Positions 1-5,978 of a stretch of 7,996 nt of DNA are shown here, in pieces. The stretch spans positions 1 through 7,996 of the forward strand of contig JBFWNZ010000171.1 of NCBI GenBank assembly GCA_050250795.1, in the 5' to 3' direction. Position 1 is the first letter of the stretch, and every line of letters begins with the position of its first letter. The translations under genes and the position numbers were made by a program. The stretch is from JBFWNZ01 sp050250795 (GTDB lineage: Bacteria; Pseudomonadota; Alphaproteobacteria; UBA8366). The notes under the pieces are model-generated. The model searched no databases. It saw only the letters and a list, made by a program, of their open reading frames with translations, and was not told where the DNA came from.

Positions 1-982
1 CCACCGCCAGCGCGACGGCGGCCGTCGGACCCTCCGGCTCCAGGGCATCGGCGAACCGCCCGCCGACATAGCCGACCGTCATCGGCTGTCCGAAGGGCCG
101 CACCTGCACGCTCATCGCCGCGTCCGTCGCGGTGGAGAAGGCGGCGAAGCTGTCGGTCTCGATATCGCCGAACACGTCGCGGGCGAAACGCAGCGCCACC
201 TTGTTCGCCGCCCCCAGCGGCAGTCCGTCCACGGCGTCCCGCTTCCAGTCGGGCAGCGGCGGATCGAAGCGGATCGCATCGGCGGCAAGGACGCCGGTCG
301 AGACGGTGACGATGGCAGCATGTGTTTCGAGCGTGCCGCGCGCGGTCTCCAGCCGCACCCCCGGCCCATCCCATCGGATGGTCAGAACCGGCGTCGAGAG
401 CGATACCGGCATCCCCTCGCCCCAGCGGGCCACCAGCGCCCCGAACCCTTCGCGCACCGGCCAGTTCTCGGCCGTGTCGCGGTAGCTGGCATAGTCCAGG
501 GTGGACAGCGCGTCGGCATTGACCGCACCGCTCATGCCCAGCCAGGCGTCGAACAGGGCCCCCCAGCGTCCATCCAGACGCATCAGCGTGGCGGCGGCGA
601 CGTCGCAACCGGCGAGTCCTGCCTCCTTTGCGGCGGCCAAACCGGCATCGACGCAGGCGCGCCAATCGGCCCATTCCGCCCGATCGGCCCAGCGGCGGTC
701 GAGAAAGATACGACGCGGCACGGGCGCGCACCGATAGCCGAAGCCAAAACGGTCGGCGAGTGCCGGAAACGGGTTGAGGCTGCCCGAATGCATCCAGGAA
801 CAGCCGCGGTCGAAGGGCAGCCCCAAAGCGGAAACATCGGTATGCGCCCGGCCGCCGATACGGTCCGCGGCCTCCAGCACCACCGCCGACAATCCGCACG
901 CGGTCGCTTCATGCGCGGCGGCGAGACCGGCGGCGCCGGCGCCGACGATGGCAAGGTCGGTATGGCGAGGTAAATCGGTCAT
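1..982 (-). CDS. Flavin amine oxidase-type FAD-dependent oxidoreductase (partial, C-terminus beyond left edge)
   Basis: The minus-strand frame is open from an ATG at 982 to the left edge with no stop (327 codons visible). The N-terminus is a classic FAD-binding Rossmann fold: GAGAAG at residues 14-19, the acidic ribose-binding E37 closing the second strand, then the DRIGGR segment at 40-45 seen in amine oxidases and phytoene desaturase-like enzymes. Further on come FDRGCSWMHSG and LPLGAANKVALRF, which resemble the substrate-domain segments of monoamine/polyamine oxidases. The family oxidises amines or similar C-N/C-C bonds using FAD and usually O2. The substrate cannot be read here, and the C-terminal FAD-binding part is outside the window. 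The Shine-Dalgarno is modest (AGGG about 10 nt upstream). No signal peptide is seen, so it is probably cytoplasmic. It is divergent from the dioxygenase at 1081. Family confidence is high, substrate unknown. Confidence 0.87.
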   Translation of the reverse strand, partial: MTDLPRHTDLAIVGAGAAGLAAAHEATACGLSAVVLEAADRIGGRAHTDVSALGLPFDRGCSWMHSGSLNPFPALADRFGFGYRCAPVPRRIFLDRRWADRAEWADWRACVDAGLAAAKEAGLAGCDVAAATLMRLDGRWGALFDAWLGMSGAVNADALSTLDYASYRDTAENWPVREGFGALVARWGEGMPVSLSTPVLTIRWDGPGVRLETARGTLETHAAIVTVSTGVLAADAIRFDPPLPDWKRDAVDGLPLGAANKVALRFARDVFGDIETDSFAAFSTATDAAMSVQVRPFGQPMTVGYVGGRFADALEPEGPTAAVALAV

Positions 983-1080
983 GGGCGGCACCCTGGCGAG
1001 ACCGGCACGATGCCGTCAAGAGCCCCCGTCCGGCACGGATTTGGGGTAAGCTGGCGGAAAACGGACAGGGGAGGAACGCG

Positions 1081-1983
1081 ATGCAGCCCGAGTTCGAGGT
1101 CGTGCCCACGGGACGCCCGGTCGGCGCGGAAATCCGCGGCGTGGACCTGGCAGGACCGCTTGCACCGGAGACGCGCAAAGCCCTGCGGCAGGCCTGGCTG
1201 ACGCATATCGTCCTGCTGTTCCGGGATCAGACATTGGATCAGCCGGCCTTTCTTGAGGCAGCCCGCATCTTCGGCACGCCGAAGGTCGGCGCGGCACGCG
1301 CCTATTACGAAAAGGCGGGCCAAGGCGGGACGATGGTGGCGAGCGAGTTGCCGGAGGTCTCGATCCTGTCGAACCTCGACGAGACCGGGAACCCGACCGA
1401 GCGCAACGACAGCCTGGGCAGCCTCGAAGTCGTCTGGCACTCCGACAATTCCTATGTCGAGGAACCGCCCGCCGGCAGTTGCCTGTATTCGGTGGAGGTG
1501 CCGCCGCGGACGGGCGAAACCTCGTTCAACAACCAGTATGCCGCCTACGAGACCCTGCCCGACGATCTGAAGCACGCGATCCAGGGCCGCCGGGCGAAGC
1601 ACGATGCGACGCGCAATTCGGCGGGGGTGCTGCGCCCTGGCGTGACCTTGCCGACCTGCCCGGCCGAGGTTCCCGGCCCCTTCCATCCGCTGGTCCGGCT
1701 GCATCCCGAGACGCGGCGGCCGGCGCTCTATCTCGGCCGGCGGCGGGTCTGGCCATCGCAATATGTCGAAGGGCTGGAGGATGCTGCGAGCGAGGCCCTG
1801 CTCGACCGGCTCTGGGCCCATGCAACGCAGGACGAGCTTGCCTGGACGCATCGCTGGCGGGCCGGCGATTTCCTGGTCTGGGACAACCGCTGCGCGCTGC
1901 ACTATCGCACGCCGGTCGATCCGACGCGCCGGCGCGTGATGTATCGCAGCCAGTTCCAGGGGGAGGTGCCGATCCCCGCCTGA
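1081..1983 (+). CDS. TauD/TfdA-family Fe(II)/2-oxoglutarate-dependent dioxygenase
   Basis: This 300-residue protein has the usual length for the TauD/TfdA family, which couples oxidative decarboxylation of 2-oxoglutarate to hydroxylation of a small acid such as taurine or a phenoxyacetate. The metal triad is visible: H120-x-D122 in WHSDNSY and H274 in DNRCALH. The 2-oxoglutarate-binding arginines fall at R285 and R289, 11 and 15 residues after the distal histidine, matching E. coli TauD (H255, R266, R270). The N-terminal GRPVGAEIRGVDL segment is also typical. The start is supported by a strong GGGGAGG Shine-Dalgarno at 1068-1074. There is no signal peptide, so it is cytoplasmic. Residues that set taurine specificity are not obvious and no sulfonate transporter genes are near, so calling it tauD would be unsupported. 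The gene ends 61 bp from the convergent peroxiredoxin. Confidence 0.93.
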   Translation: MQPEFEVVPTGRPVGAEIRGVDLAGPLAPETRKALRQAWLTHIVLLFRDQTLDQPAFLEAARIFGTPKVGAARAYYEKAGQGGTMVASELPEVSILSNLDETGNPTERNDSLGSLEVVWHSDNSYVEEPPAGSCLYSVEVPPRTGETSFNNQYAAYETLPDDLKHAIQGRRAKHDATRNSAGVLRPGVTLPTCPAEVPGPFHPLVRLHPETRRPALYLGRRRVWPSQYVEGLEDAASEALLDRLWAHATQDELAWTHRWRAGDFLVWDNRCALHYRTPVDPTRRRVMYRSQFQGEVPIPA

Positions 1984-1997
1984 CGCGCAAACAGAAA

Positions 1998-2021
1998 GGC
2001 CGGCGCCCGAGGGCGCCGGCC
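1998..2021 (-). terminator. Rho-independent terminator between convergent dioxygenase and peroxiredoxin genes
   Basis: This is a perfect 11-bp GC-rich inverted repeat, GGCCGGCGCCC paired with GGGCGCCGGCC around a GA centre (in practice a 4-nt loop after opening one pair). On the minus strand the stem is followed by CTTTCTGTTT, a reasonable U-rich tail, so it fits best as the peroxiredoxin terminator. On the plus strand the stem is preceded by A-rich sequence but has no U tract after it, so it may only partly stop dioxygenase transcription. Confidence 0.78.
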
Positions 2022-2044
2022 AGCCGGTCCGAAGTGCCCGCGGT

Positions 2045-2581
2045 TCAGGCCGCAGCCTTCTCCGCGATCTTGCCCAGCAGATTCTGCGGCGAGGACTCGC
2101 CATACGGATCGGTCTCGCAATTGTCCGAGAAGCCCGGCTCCTCGAACCACGCCTCGACCACCCCGTCATTCACGATGGCGGCATAACGCCAGGAGCGCAT
2201 GCCGAAGCCGAGATTGTCCTTGCAGACCAGCATGCCCATCTTGCGGGTGAACTGGCCCGACCCGTCGGGGATCAACTGGACGTTCGTCAGGCCCTGCTGC
2301 TTGCCCCAGGCATTCATGACGAAGGCATCGTTGACCGAGATGCAGTAGATCGCATCGATGCCCTTGCCCTTGAAGTCGTTATGCAGCTTCTCGAAATCGG
2401 GCAGCTGATAGGTCGAGCAGGTCGGCGTGAAAGCGCCGGGCAGCGAGAACAGCACCACGCGCTTGCCCTTGAAATAGTCGTCGGTGGTCATGTCCTGCCA
2501 GCGGTACGGGTTCGGTCCGCCGACGGATTCGTCGCGCACGCGGGTCTTGAAGGTCACGTTGGGCAGTTTCTTGCCGATCAT
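2045..2581 (-). CDS. PrxII/Prx5-type peroxiredoxin (thiol peroxidase)
   Basis: This 178-residue protein reduces H2O2 and organic hydroperoxides through a reactive cysteine, normally recycled by glutaredoxin or thioredoxin. The active site is PGAFTPTC at 48-55, giving peroxidatic C55, activating T52, and R132 (RSWRY) as the likely third catalytic residue. C80, in YCISVND, lies 25 residues after C55, the same spacing as the C51/C76 pair of plant type II peroxiredoxins, so it is the candidate resolving cysteine. C120 and C155 are extra. No glutaredoxin domain is fused, unlike some gammaproteobacterial homologues. The frame is open 15 codons further upstream, but the ATG at 2581 has a GGAG Shine-Dalgarno 8 nt away and opens directly into the family's usual start (MIGKKLPNVTF). 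Probably cytosolic. It has its own candidate promoter and a terminator at 1998-2021. Confidence 0.94.
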   Translation of the reverse strand: MIGKKLPNVTFKTRVRDESVGGPNPYRWQDMTTDDYFKGKRVVLFSLPGAFTPTCSTYQLPDFEKLHNDFKGKGIDAIYCISVNDAFVMNAWGKQQGLTNVQLIPDGSGQFTRKMGMLVCKDNLGFGMRSWRYAAIVNDGVVEAWFEEPGFSDNCETDPYGESSPQNLLGKIAEKAAA

Positions 2582-2619
2582 CTGAGGCTCTCCGGTTCCG
2601 GTTGGTGCGCCGATCTGCC

Positions 2620-2652
2620 GACGCATTATTTAGAATGCGTCTAATATGCGTT
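2620..2652. repeat. Three ATGCGT-type half-sites overlapping the peroxiredoxin promoter
   Basis: GACGCAT (2620-2626) and ATGCGTC (2635-2641) form a perfect 7-bp inverted repeat with an 8-bp spacer. A further ATGCGTT at 2646-2652 repeats the second half-site in the same orientation, 11 bp (about one helical turn) away. The array covers the predicted -10 box and start region of the peroxiredoxin promoter, where a repressor would act. It does not look like the four spaced ATAG/CTAT elements of a classic OxyR site. The binding protein is unknown. Confidence 0.45.
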
Positions 2653-2670
2653 CTCGATATAAAAGGTCAA
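2641..2670 (-). promoter_or_regulatory. Candidate sigma-70 promoter of the peroxiredoxin gene
   Basis: Read on the minus strand, TTGACC (2670-2665) serves as the -35 box and TATTAG (2646-2641) as the -10 box, separated by 18 bp. The intervening DNA is AT-rich compared with the rest of the window. Transcription would start near 2634, leaving a leader of about 53 nt before the ATG. This is pattern-based only. Read-through from the upstream LysR gene is also possible, because I see no convincing terminator between them. Confidence 0.5.
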
Positions 2671-2713
2671 GGACCGTTCGCGCCTTTTCGCGACTGCGAC
2701 AGCGCGCCGCAGC

Positions 2714-3610
2714 CTATGTCAGGCGATAGGCAGCAAGGGATTCGAGCGCGCGAATCGTCTCGCCGAGTGCGGTATCGACCGCCTTGTCGCGGCGGCGCAC
2801 AAGCCCCAATTGGCGGTTGAGCGGCGGTGCGAGGGAATGCTGCCGCAACGCATCGGCGCCTTCGCCGTCGACAGCGGTACGCGGCAGCATGCTGTAGCCG
2901 AGCCCCGCCCCCACCAGCCGCTTGATCGCTTCCGCGCTGCCCAGCTCCATGACGGGCCGAGGCGTCAATCCGGCGCCACGGAACCAGTCGTCGATCAGGT
3001 GACGCGTATTGGCACCCGGCTCGTACAGGACGAGCGGCCGGCCGGCGAGGTCCTGCGGCATTACCGTTTCCGGCAACGGCGGTGCCGACGACGACGCAAT
3101 GGCGACGAATCCGTCCTCAAGCAGCGGAACGACCTCGAACGCGCGTCCGGCCACCGGCAGCGTGACGAGCGCGAGGTCCAGCTGATTGTCTTCGAGCGCA
3201 CGCAGGATGTCCGGCGTATTGCCCGTGCTGACGAGAATTTCCAGGCCGGGAAGACGGGCGCGAAGGTCGCGCAACACCGGCGGCAGCAGATAGATGCAGG
3301 CCGTGGCGCCGGTCGCCAGACGGACCCGCCCCACCGTTCCGCCGGCATGGACAGCCATTGCGGCCAGGGCCGAATCGACGACCGCCTCGATCTTCCGCGC
3401 ATGGGCCATCAGGTCGTGGCCCGCCGCCGTCGGCGTCACCCGCCGGCCGAGACGCTCCAGCAGCGGCAGCCCCAGGCGCTGCTCAAGCTGGCGCACCTGC
3501 ATGCTGATCGCCGGCTGCGTCAGGTTGAGGCGCTGCGCGGCCGCCGAGAAACTGCCCGTTTCCGCGACCTGCACGAATGCCTGCAACTGGTCCAGGTTGA
3601 GATGCCGCAC
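2714..3610 (-). CDS. LysR-family transcriptional regulator
   Basis: This 298-residue protein has the standard LysR length and layout. The N-terminal winged helix-turn-helix is LDQLQAF, then SFSAAAQRLNLTQPAIS at about 20-36, then QVRQLEQRLG. A linker helix follows, and the periplasmic-binding-like effector domain runs from about residue 95. TGATACIYLLP (100-110) and STGNT (128-132) lie where LysR proteins line the ligand pocket. The effector cannot be predicted. The GTG at 3610 is preferred because a TAAGG Shine-Dalgarno lies about 10 nt upstream and the HTH begins at once. A TTG at 3619 would add three residues, but it overlaps that Shine-Dalgarno and the operator-like dyad. The gene is divergent from the DUF3592-like gene, the normal arrangement for a LysR regulator and its target, and a dyad at 3617-3652 fits autoregulation. 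The peroxiredoxin lies 132 bp downstream on the same strand. Confidence 0.93.
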   Translation of the reverse strand: MRHLNLDQLQAFVQVAETGSFSAAAQRLNLTQPAISMQVRQLEQRLGLPLLERLGRRVTPTAAGHDLMAHARKIEAVVDSALAAMAVHAGGTVGRVRLATGATACIYLLPPVLRDLRARLPGLEILVSTGNTPDILRALEDNQLDLALVTLPVAGRAFEVVPLLEDGFVAIASSSAPPLPETVMPQDLAGRPLVLYEPGANTRHLIDDWFRGAGLTPRPVMELGSAEAIKRLVGAGLGYSMLPRTAVDGEGADALRQHSLAPPLNRQLGLVRRRDKAVDTALGETIRALESLAAYRLT

Positions 3611-3616
3611 CGTACG

Positions 3617-3652
3617 CAAACCTTATGACTGTCGGGACGATCATAAGGCTTG
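3617..3652. promoter_or_regulatory. Probable LysR operator: 12-bp arms, 12-bp spacer
   Basis: CAAACCTTATGA (3617-3628) and TCATAAGGCTTG (3641-3652) are inverted repeats matching at 11 of 12 positions, separated by 12 bp. It lies directly upstream of the LysR gene, in the LysR/DUF3592 divergent region. Size, symmetry and place match a LysR-type recognition site, and an ATAAG/CTTAT core is common in sites of this family. It covers the region where the regulator's own transcript would begin, which suggests autorepression, and lies just upstream of a possible plus-strand -10 box. Confidence 0.68.
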
Positions 3653-3654
3653 TT

Positions 3655-3660
3655 TATAGT
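3655..3660 (+). promoter_or_regulatory. Possible -10 box for the DUF3592-like gene
   Basis: TATAGT lies just after the dyad at 3617-3652. At 17-18 bp upstream only TCGGGA or GTCGGG is found, a poor -35 box, as expected of a promoter that needs an activator. On the opposite strand TATAAA (3658-3653) could be a -10 for the LysR gene, so the two promoters may overlap. Start sites have not been determined. Confidence 0.3.
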
Positions 3661-3756
3661 TCCGCGGAAGCGGAACGGCCTTTGCGCGCGCGGCTTCCAA
3701 TTTCTGCCGGACCGGCGGACATTATCCCCCGTCGACGCCACGGGGAGGCAGCGCGC

Positions 3757-4269
3757 ATGGATTTCTGGATCGGTTCGGCATTGGCGCAGGAGACGACCTC
3801 GCCACTCAGCGAGACTCAGCAGTATGCATTCATGCTGCTGCTGGGGGTGCTGCTGAGCCTGGGCGGGCTGCATTTCCTGGCCAAGGCGGCGATGAACCTG
3901 ATCCGGGCGCGGCGCAGCCGGGCATGGCCGAAGGTGCAGGGAACCGTCACCGCGCATGAGTTGCGCCGCCCGCTTGTGAACGGCCAGGGAATCGCCACGC
4001 CGCGGGTCCGGTACGAGTATGTCTGCGACGGCACCGTCTACCGCAACGACGAGATCCTGTTCGGGGGCCATGCCCCCTACGGGTCGGCCCTCGCGCAGAC
4101 CGTGCTCGACCGCTATCCCATCGGCAGCGCGGTGACGGTGATCCACGATCCGAAAAGCCCGCGGCACAGCGCGCTCATCCCCAAGGCAACCCTCGCCGCT
4201 CCTCTCGGCTACGGGCTGCCGCTGCTGACCGCCGGAATGCTGTTCCTGGCCGTCTGGGCCACTTCCTGA
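3757..4269 (+). CDS. DUF3592-like membrane protein of unknown function
   Basis: This 170-residue protein resembles the DUF3592 family. Two hydrophobic helices, at about 22-42 and 149-167, enclose a soluble beta-rich middle section. The middle shows the family pattern: WPKVQGTV (57-64), a VRYEY strand followed by DGTVY, EILFGG, then DRYPIGSAVTVIHDPKSPRHSAL (YPxGxxVxVxxDPxxPxxSxL). The role of the family is unknown; members sit in the membrane with this loop domain on one face. The frame is open 44 codons further upstream, but the ATG at 3757 has a GGGGAGG Shine-Dalgarno (3742-3748) 8 nt away, and the upstream part crosses the operator and reads as arginine-rich, noncoding-like sequence. Divergence from the LysR gene suggests this is that regulator's target. 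It ends 7 bp before the convergent M48 gene. Confidence 0.8.
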   Translation: MDFWIGSALAQETTSPLSETQQYAFMLLLGVLLSLGGLHFLAKAAMNLIRARRSRAWPKVQGTVTAHELRRPLVNGQGIATPRVRYEYVCDGTVYRNDEILFGGHAPYGSALAQTVLDRYPIGSAVTVIHDPKSPRHSALIPKATLAAPLGYGLPLLTAGMLFLAVWATS

Positions 4270-4276
4270 TAATGCA

Positions 4277-5050
4277 TCAGCGCTGCTGATAGAGTGCGAG
4301 CGCAGCCGGCATCTCGGCCTTGAGCGCCGCGATCCGGTCCTGCGGTGCCGGATGCGTCGAAGCGAAGGTCGGCGGACGCGGTCCCTGGCGGCTCATCTTC
4401 TGCCACAGATCGACGGCGGCGCGCGGATCGTATCCGGCGCGTGCCATCGCCCGCAGGCCCAGCTTGTCCGCTTCAAGTTCCTGGTTCCGCGAATAGGGCA
4501 GCGTCACGCCATACTGGGCACCCACCCCGACGATCTGCGCGACCGTTTCCGGCGTGCCCACACCCGCCGCCGCGGCCGCCGATCCCGCGATCTGGGCCGC
4601 CAGCTGCGTGCCGACCTCGGTGTTGACGCGCTGCGCGGCATGCGCGGCCTCGACATGCGAAACTTCATGCGCAACGACGGCAGCCATCTGGTCGGGCGTA
4701 TCGGCCACGGCGAACATGCCCTCATAGACGCCGATCTTGCGGCCCGGCAGGGCGAAGGCGTTCACCTCGTCGCTTGCGAACACCTGAACGTCCCATTGCT
4801 GCGGATTCTCGCCCAAGGCCCGCAGGATGCGGTCGGCGATCTGACGCGCCTCGGCCTGCTTGGCGGAATCGGCGGAGGCCGGCGTTTCCGACTTGATCGC
4901 CTGCCAGGTCTCCACACCCATCTGATCGATCTGGGCCGGATCGACGACATTGAGACCCAGCCCGGTCGAACCGCCGCCGCCGCCGCAACCTGCGAGGGCA
5001 AGTACGGCGGTCAGGGCCAGGACCGGACGGAAGCAACGCGGCATGGACAT
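4277..5050 (-). CDS. M48-family metalloprotease lipoprotein (LoiP-like)
   Basis: This 257-residue zinc protease has a lipoprotein signal peptide: hydrophobic residues 8-20, then lipobox LAGC with C22 as the lipidated residue, followed by a Gly5 linker. The zinc site is HEVSH at 128-132 (H128, E129 catalytic, H132) and the third ligand is likely E191 in NQELEAD. The late STHP (231-234) with DRIAAL is typical of M48C proteases such as LoiP/YggG and BepA, which handle misfolded or unassembled outer-membrane proteins. LoiP is about 250 residues, so the gene looks full length without TPR repeats. It is probably tethered to a membrane and faces the periplasm. The ATG at 5050 has a GGAG Shine-Dalgarno 7 nt away; a second ATG lies two codons in, and the open frame further upstream lacks family features. 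It is 61 bp after the LLM oxidoreductase gene on the same strand, perhaps co-transcribed. Confidence 0.93.
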   Translation of the reverse strand: MSMPRCFRPVLALTAVLALAGCGGGGGSTGLGLNVVDPAQIDQMGVETWQAIKSETPASADSAKQAEARQIADRILRALGENPQQWDVQVFASDEVNAFALPGRKIGVYEGMFAVADTPDQMAAVVAHEVSHVEAAHAAQRVNTEVGTQLAAQIAGSAAAAAGVGTPETVAQIVGVGAQYGVTLPYSRNQELEADKLGLRAMARAGYDPRAAVDLWQKMSRQGPRPPTFASTHPAPQDRIAALKAEMPAALALYQQR

Positions 5051-5077
5051 GGCAACTCTCCGAGATCGGGGGTTGCC
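5051..5077 (-). promoter_or_regulatory. Hairpin presenting the M48 gene's Shine-Dalgarno in its loop
   Basis: GGCAAC (5051-5056) and GTTGCC (5072-5077) are perfect 6-bp inverted repeats. In the minus-strand RNA the ribosome-binding GGAGAG lies in the 15-nt loop and the stem ends directly before the ATG at 5050. This could expose or limit initiation. A 6-bp stem can occur by chance at this GC content. Confidence 0.3.
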
Positions 5078-5111
5078 AGTCCAACGGCGGCGCGGCCGAT
5101 GCGTTCCGCGA

Positions 5112-5978
5112 TCAACGCGGCGCGAAGGCCTCCAGGGCCCGCATGTCGGCCATGGCACCGCCGCCCGGATCGAGCGGCTGGATGCAGACATGCGTCGCGC
5201 CCGCCTTGCGATGAGCGTCCAGCCTGTCGCGGATTTGCGTCTCGGTTCCCCAGAGCACCATCGCATCGAGGAAGCGCTCGCTGCCGGAACCGGACAGTTC
5301 CGCCTCGGTGAAGCCCAGCCGCAGCCAGTTGTTGCGGTAGTTGGTCATCGCCAGATAGCGCTTGAGATTCCCGGCCGCCACGCCGCGCGCAACCGCCGCA
5401 TCGCTCGTGAAGCAGATCTTTTGCTCGACGCAGAGCCAGCGGTCCGGCCCCAGGATGGCGCTGGCCTGCGCCGTATGCTCCGGCGTCACGCAATAGGGCA
5501 GCGCGCCCTGTACCATGTCGCGCGCCAGCGCCAGCATCTTGGGACCCAGCGCCGCCAACACGATGTTGCGCGCCGGCGCCGCCACATCGACCTTCGCCGA
5601 CATCATCCGCTGCAGGTAGCCGAGCATCGCCGTCACCGGCGGTCCATAGACATGGCCGCGCACGCCCTCCACCAACGGCACATGCGAGACACCCAGCCCG
5701 AGGATGAACCGGTCGCCATAGAGCGCGTTGAGGGTGTTGTGACCGGCCATCGCCGTGTTCGCGTCGCGGGCATAGATGTTGGCGATGCCGCTGCCCAGGG
5801 CGAGGCGTTCGGTACGGCCGAGCATGAAACCGGCCAGCGAAAGCGATTCGTAGGCCGTCGATTCCGGATACCAGAACACGTCGTAGCCGAGCCGCTCGAC
5901 AGCCTGTGCCAGCCGCGCCAGATCGTCGCGCGACAGGGTGTTGGTCGAAGACCAGACGCCGTGCAACCCAGGCTTCAC
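5112..5978 (-). CDS. LLM-class (luciferase-like) flavin/F420-dependent oxidoreductase
   Basis: This 288-residue TIM-barrel protein belongs to the bacterial luciferase-like superfamily, which uses FMN (monooxygenases) or F420 (oxidoreductases). Supporting segments are LAQAVERLGYDVFWYPES (23-40), LALGSGIANIYARDA (59-73), the GDRFILGLGVSH strand (88-99), EGVRGHVYGPPVTAMLGYL (104-122) and LAALGPKMLALARD (141-154). The pattern recalls the actinobacterial MSMEG_4141-like group annotated as probable F420-dependent enzymes. Cofactor and substrate are not proven here, and F420 is patchy in proteobacteria. The GTG start at 5978 has a GGAGG Shine-Dalgarno about 6 nt upstream. It overlaps the hydrolase stop by 4 bp (GTGA), so translation is likely coupled and the two proteins may act in one pathway. 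No signal peptide. Confidence 0.9.
   Translation of the reverse strand: MKPGLHGVWSSTNTLSRDDLARLAQAVERLGYDVFWYPESTAYESLSLAGFMLGRTERLALGSGIANIYARDANTAMAGHNTLNALYGDRFILGLGVSHVPLVEGVRGHVYGPPVTAMLGYLQRMMSAKVDVAAPARNIVLAALGPKMLALARDMVQGALPYCVTPEHTAQASAILGPDRWLCVEQKICFTSDAAVARGVAAGNLKRYLAMTNYRNNWLRLGFTEAELSGSGSERFLDAMVLWGTETQIRDRLDAHRKAGATHVCIQPLDPGGGAMADMRALEAFAPR

Noticed and set aside
979..2169. Long open minus-strand frame (396 codons) opposite the dioxygenase
   Set aside because: It is antisense to a clear TauD-family gene, arginine- and proline-rich with no family pattern; in GC-rich DNA such mirror frames are common.
2678..2693. TCGCG-CCTTTT-CGCGA hairpin after the LysR stop, considered as a terminator
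   Set aside because: The stem is 5 bp and the minus-strand sequence after it is ACGGTCC, not U-rich; read-through into the peroxiredoxin remains possible.
3660..3669. TTCCGCGGAA perfect 10-bp palindrome near the LysR operator
   Set aside because: It is short and GC-rich enough to arise by chance, and the stronger 36-bp dyad next to it explains the regulatory region better.
4276..4290. ATCAGC-GCT-GCTGAT palindrome at the 3' end of the M48 gene, considered as a terminator
   Set aside because: The stem is only 6 bp, it lies over the stop codon and coding end, and no U tract follows on either strand.
4971..4985. Five CCG repeats in the M48 gene, considered as a phase-variation tract
   Set aside because: They encode the Gly linker after the lipidated cysteine; changes by triplets keep the frame, and glycine linkers are usual there.
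5051..5266. N-terminal extension of the M48 frame to an upstream start at 5266
   Set aside because: It overlaps the LLM gene, is arginine-rich, and would bury the lipoprotein signal peptide; the ATG at 5050 has a good Shine-Dalgarno.
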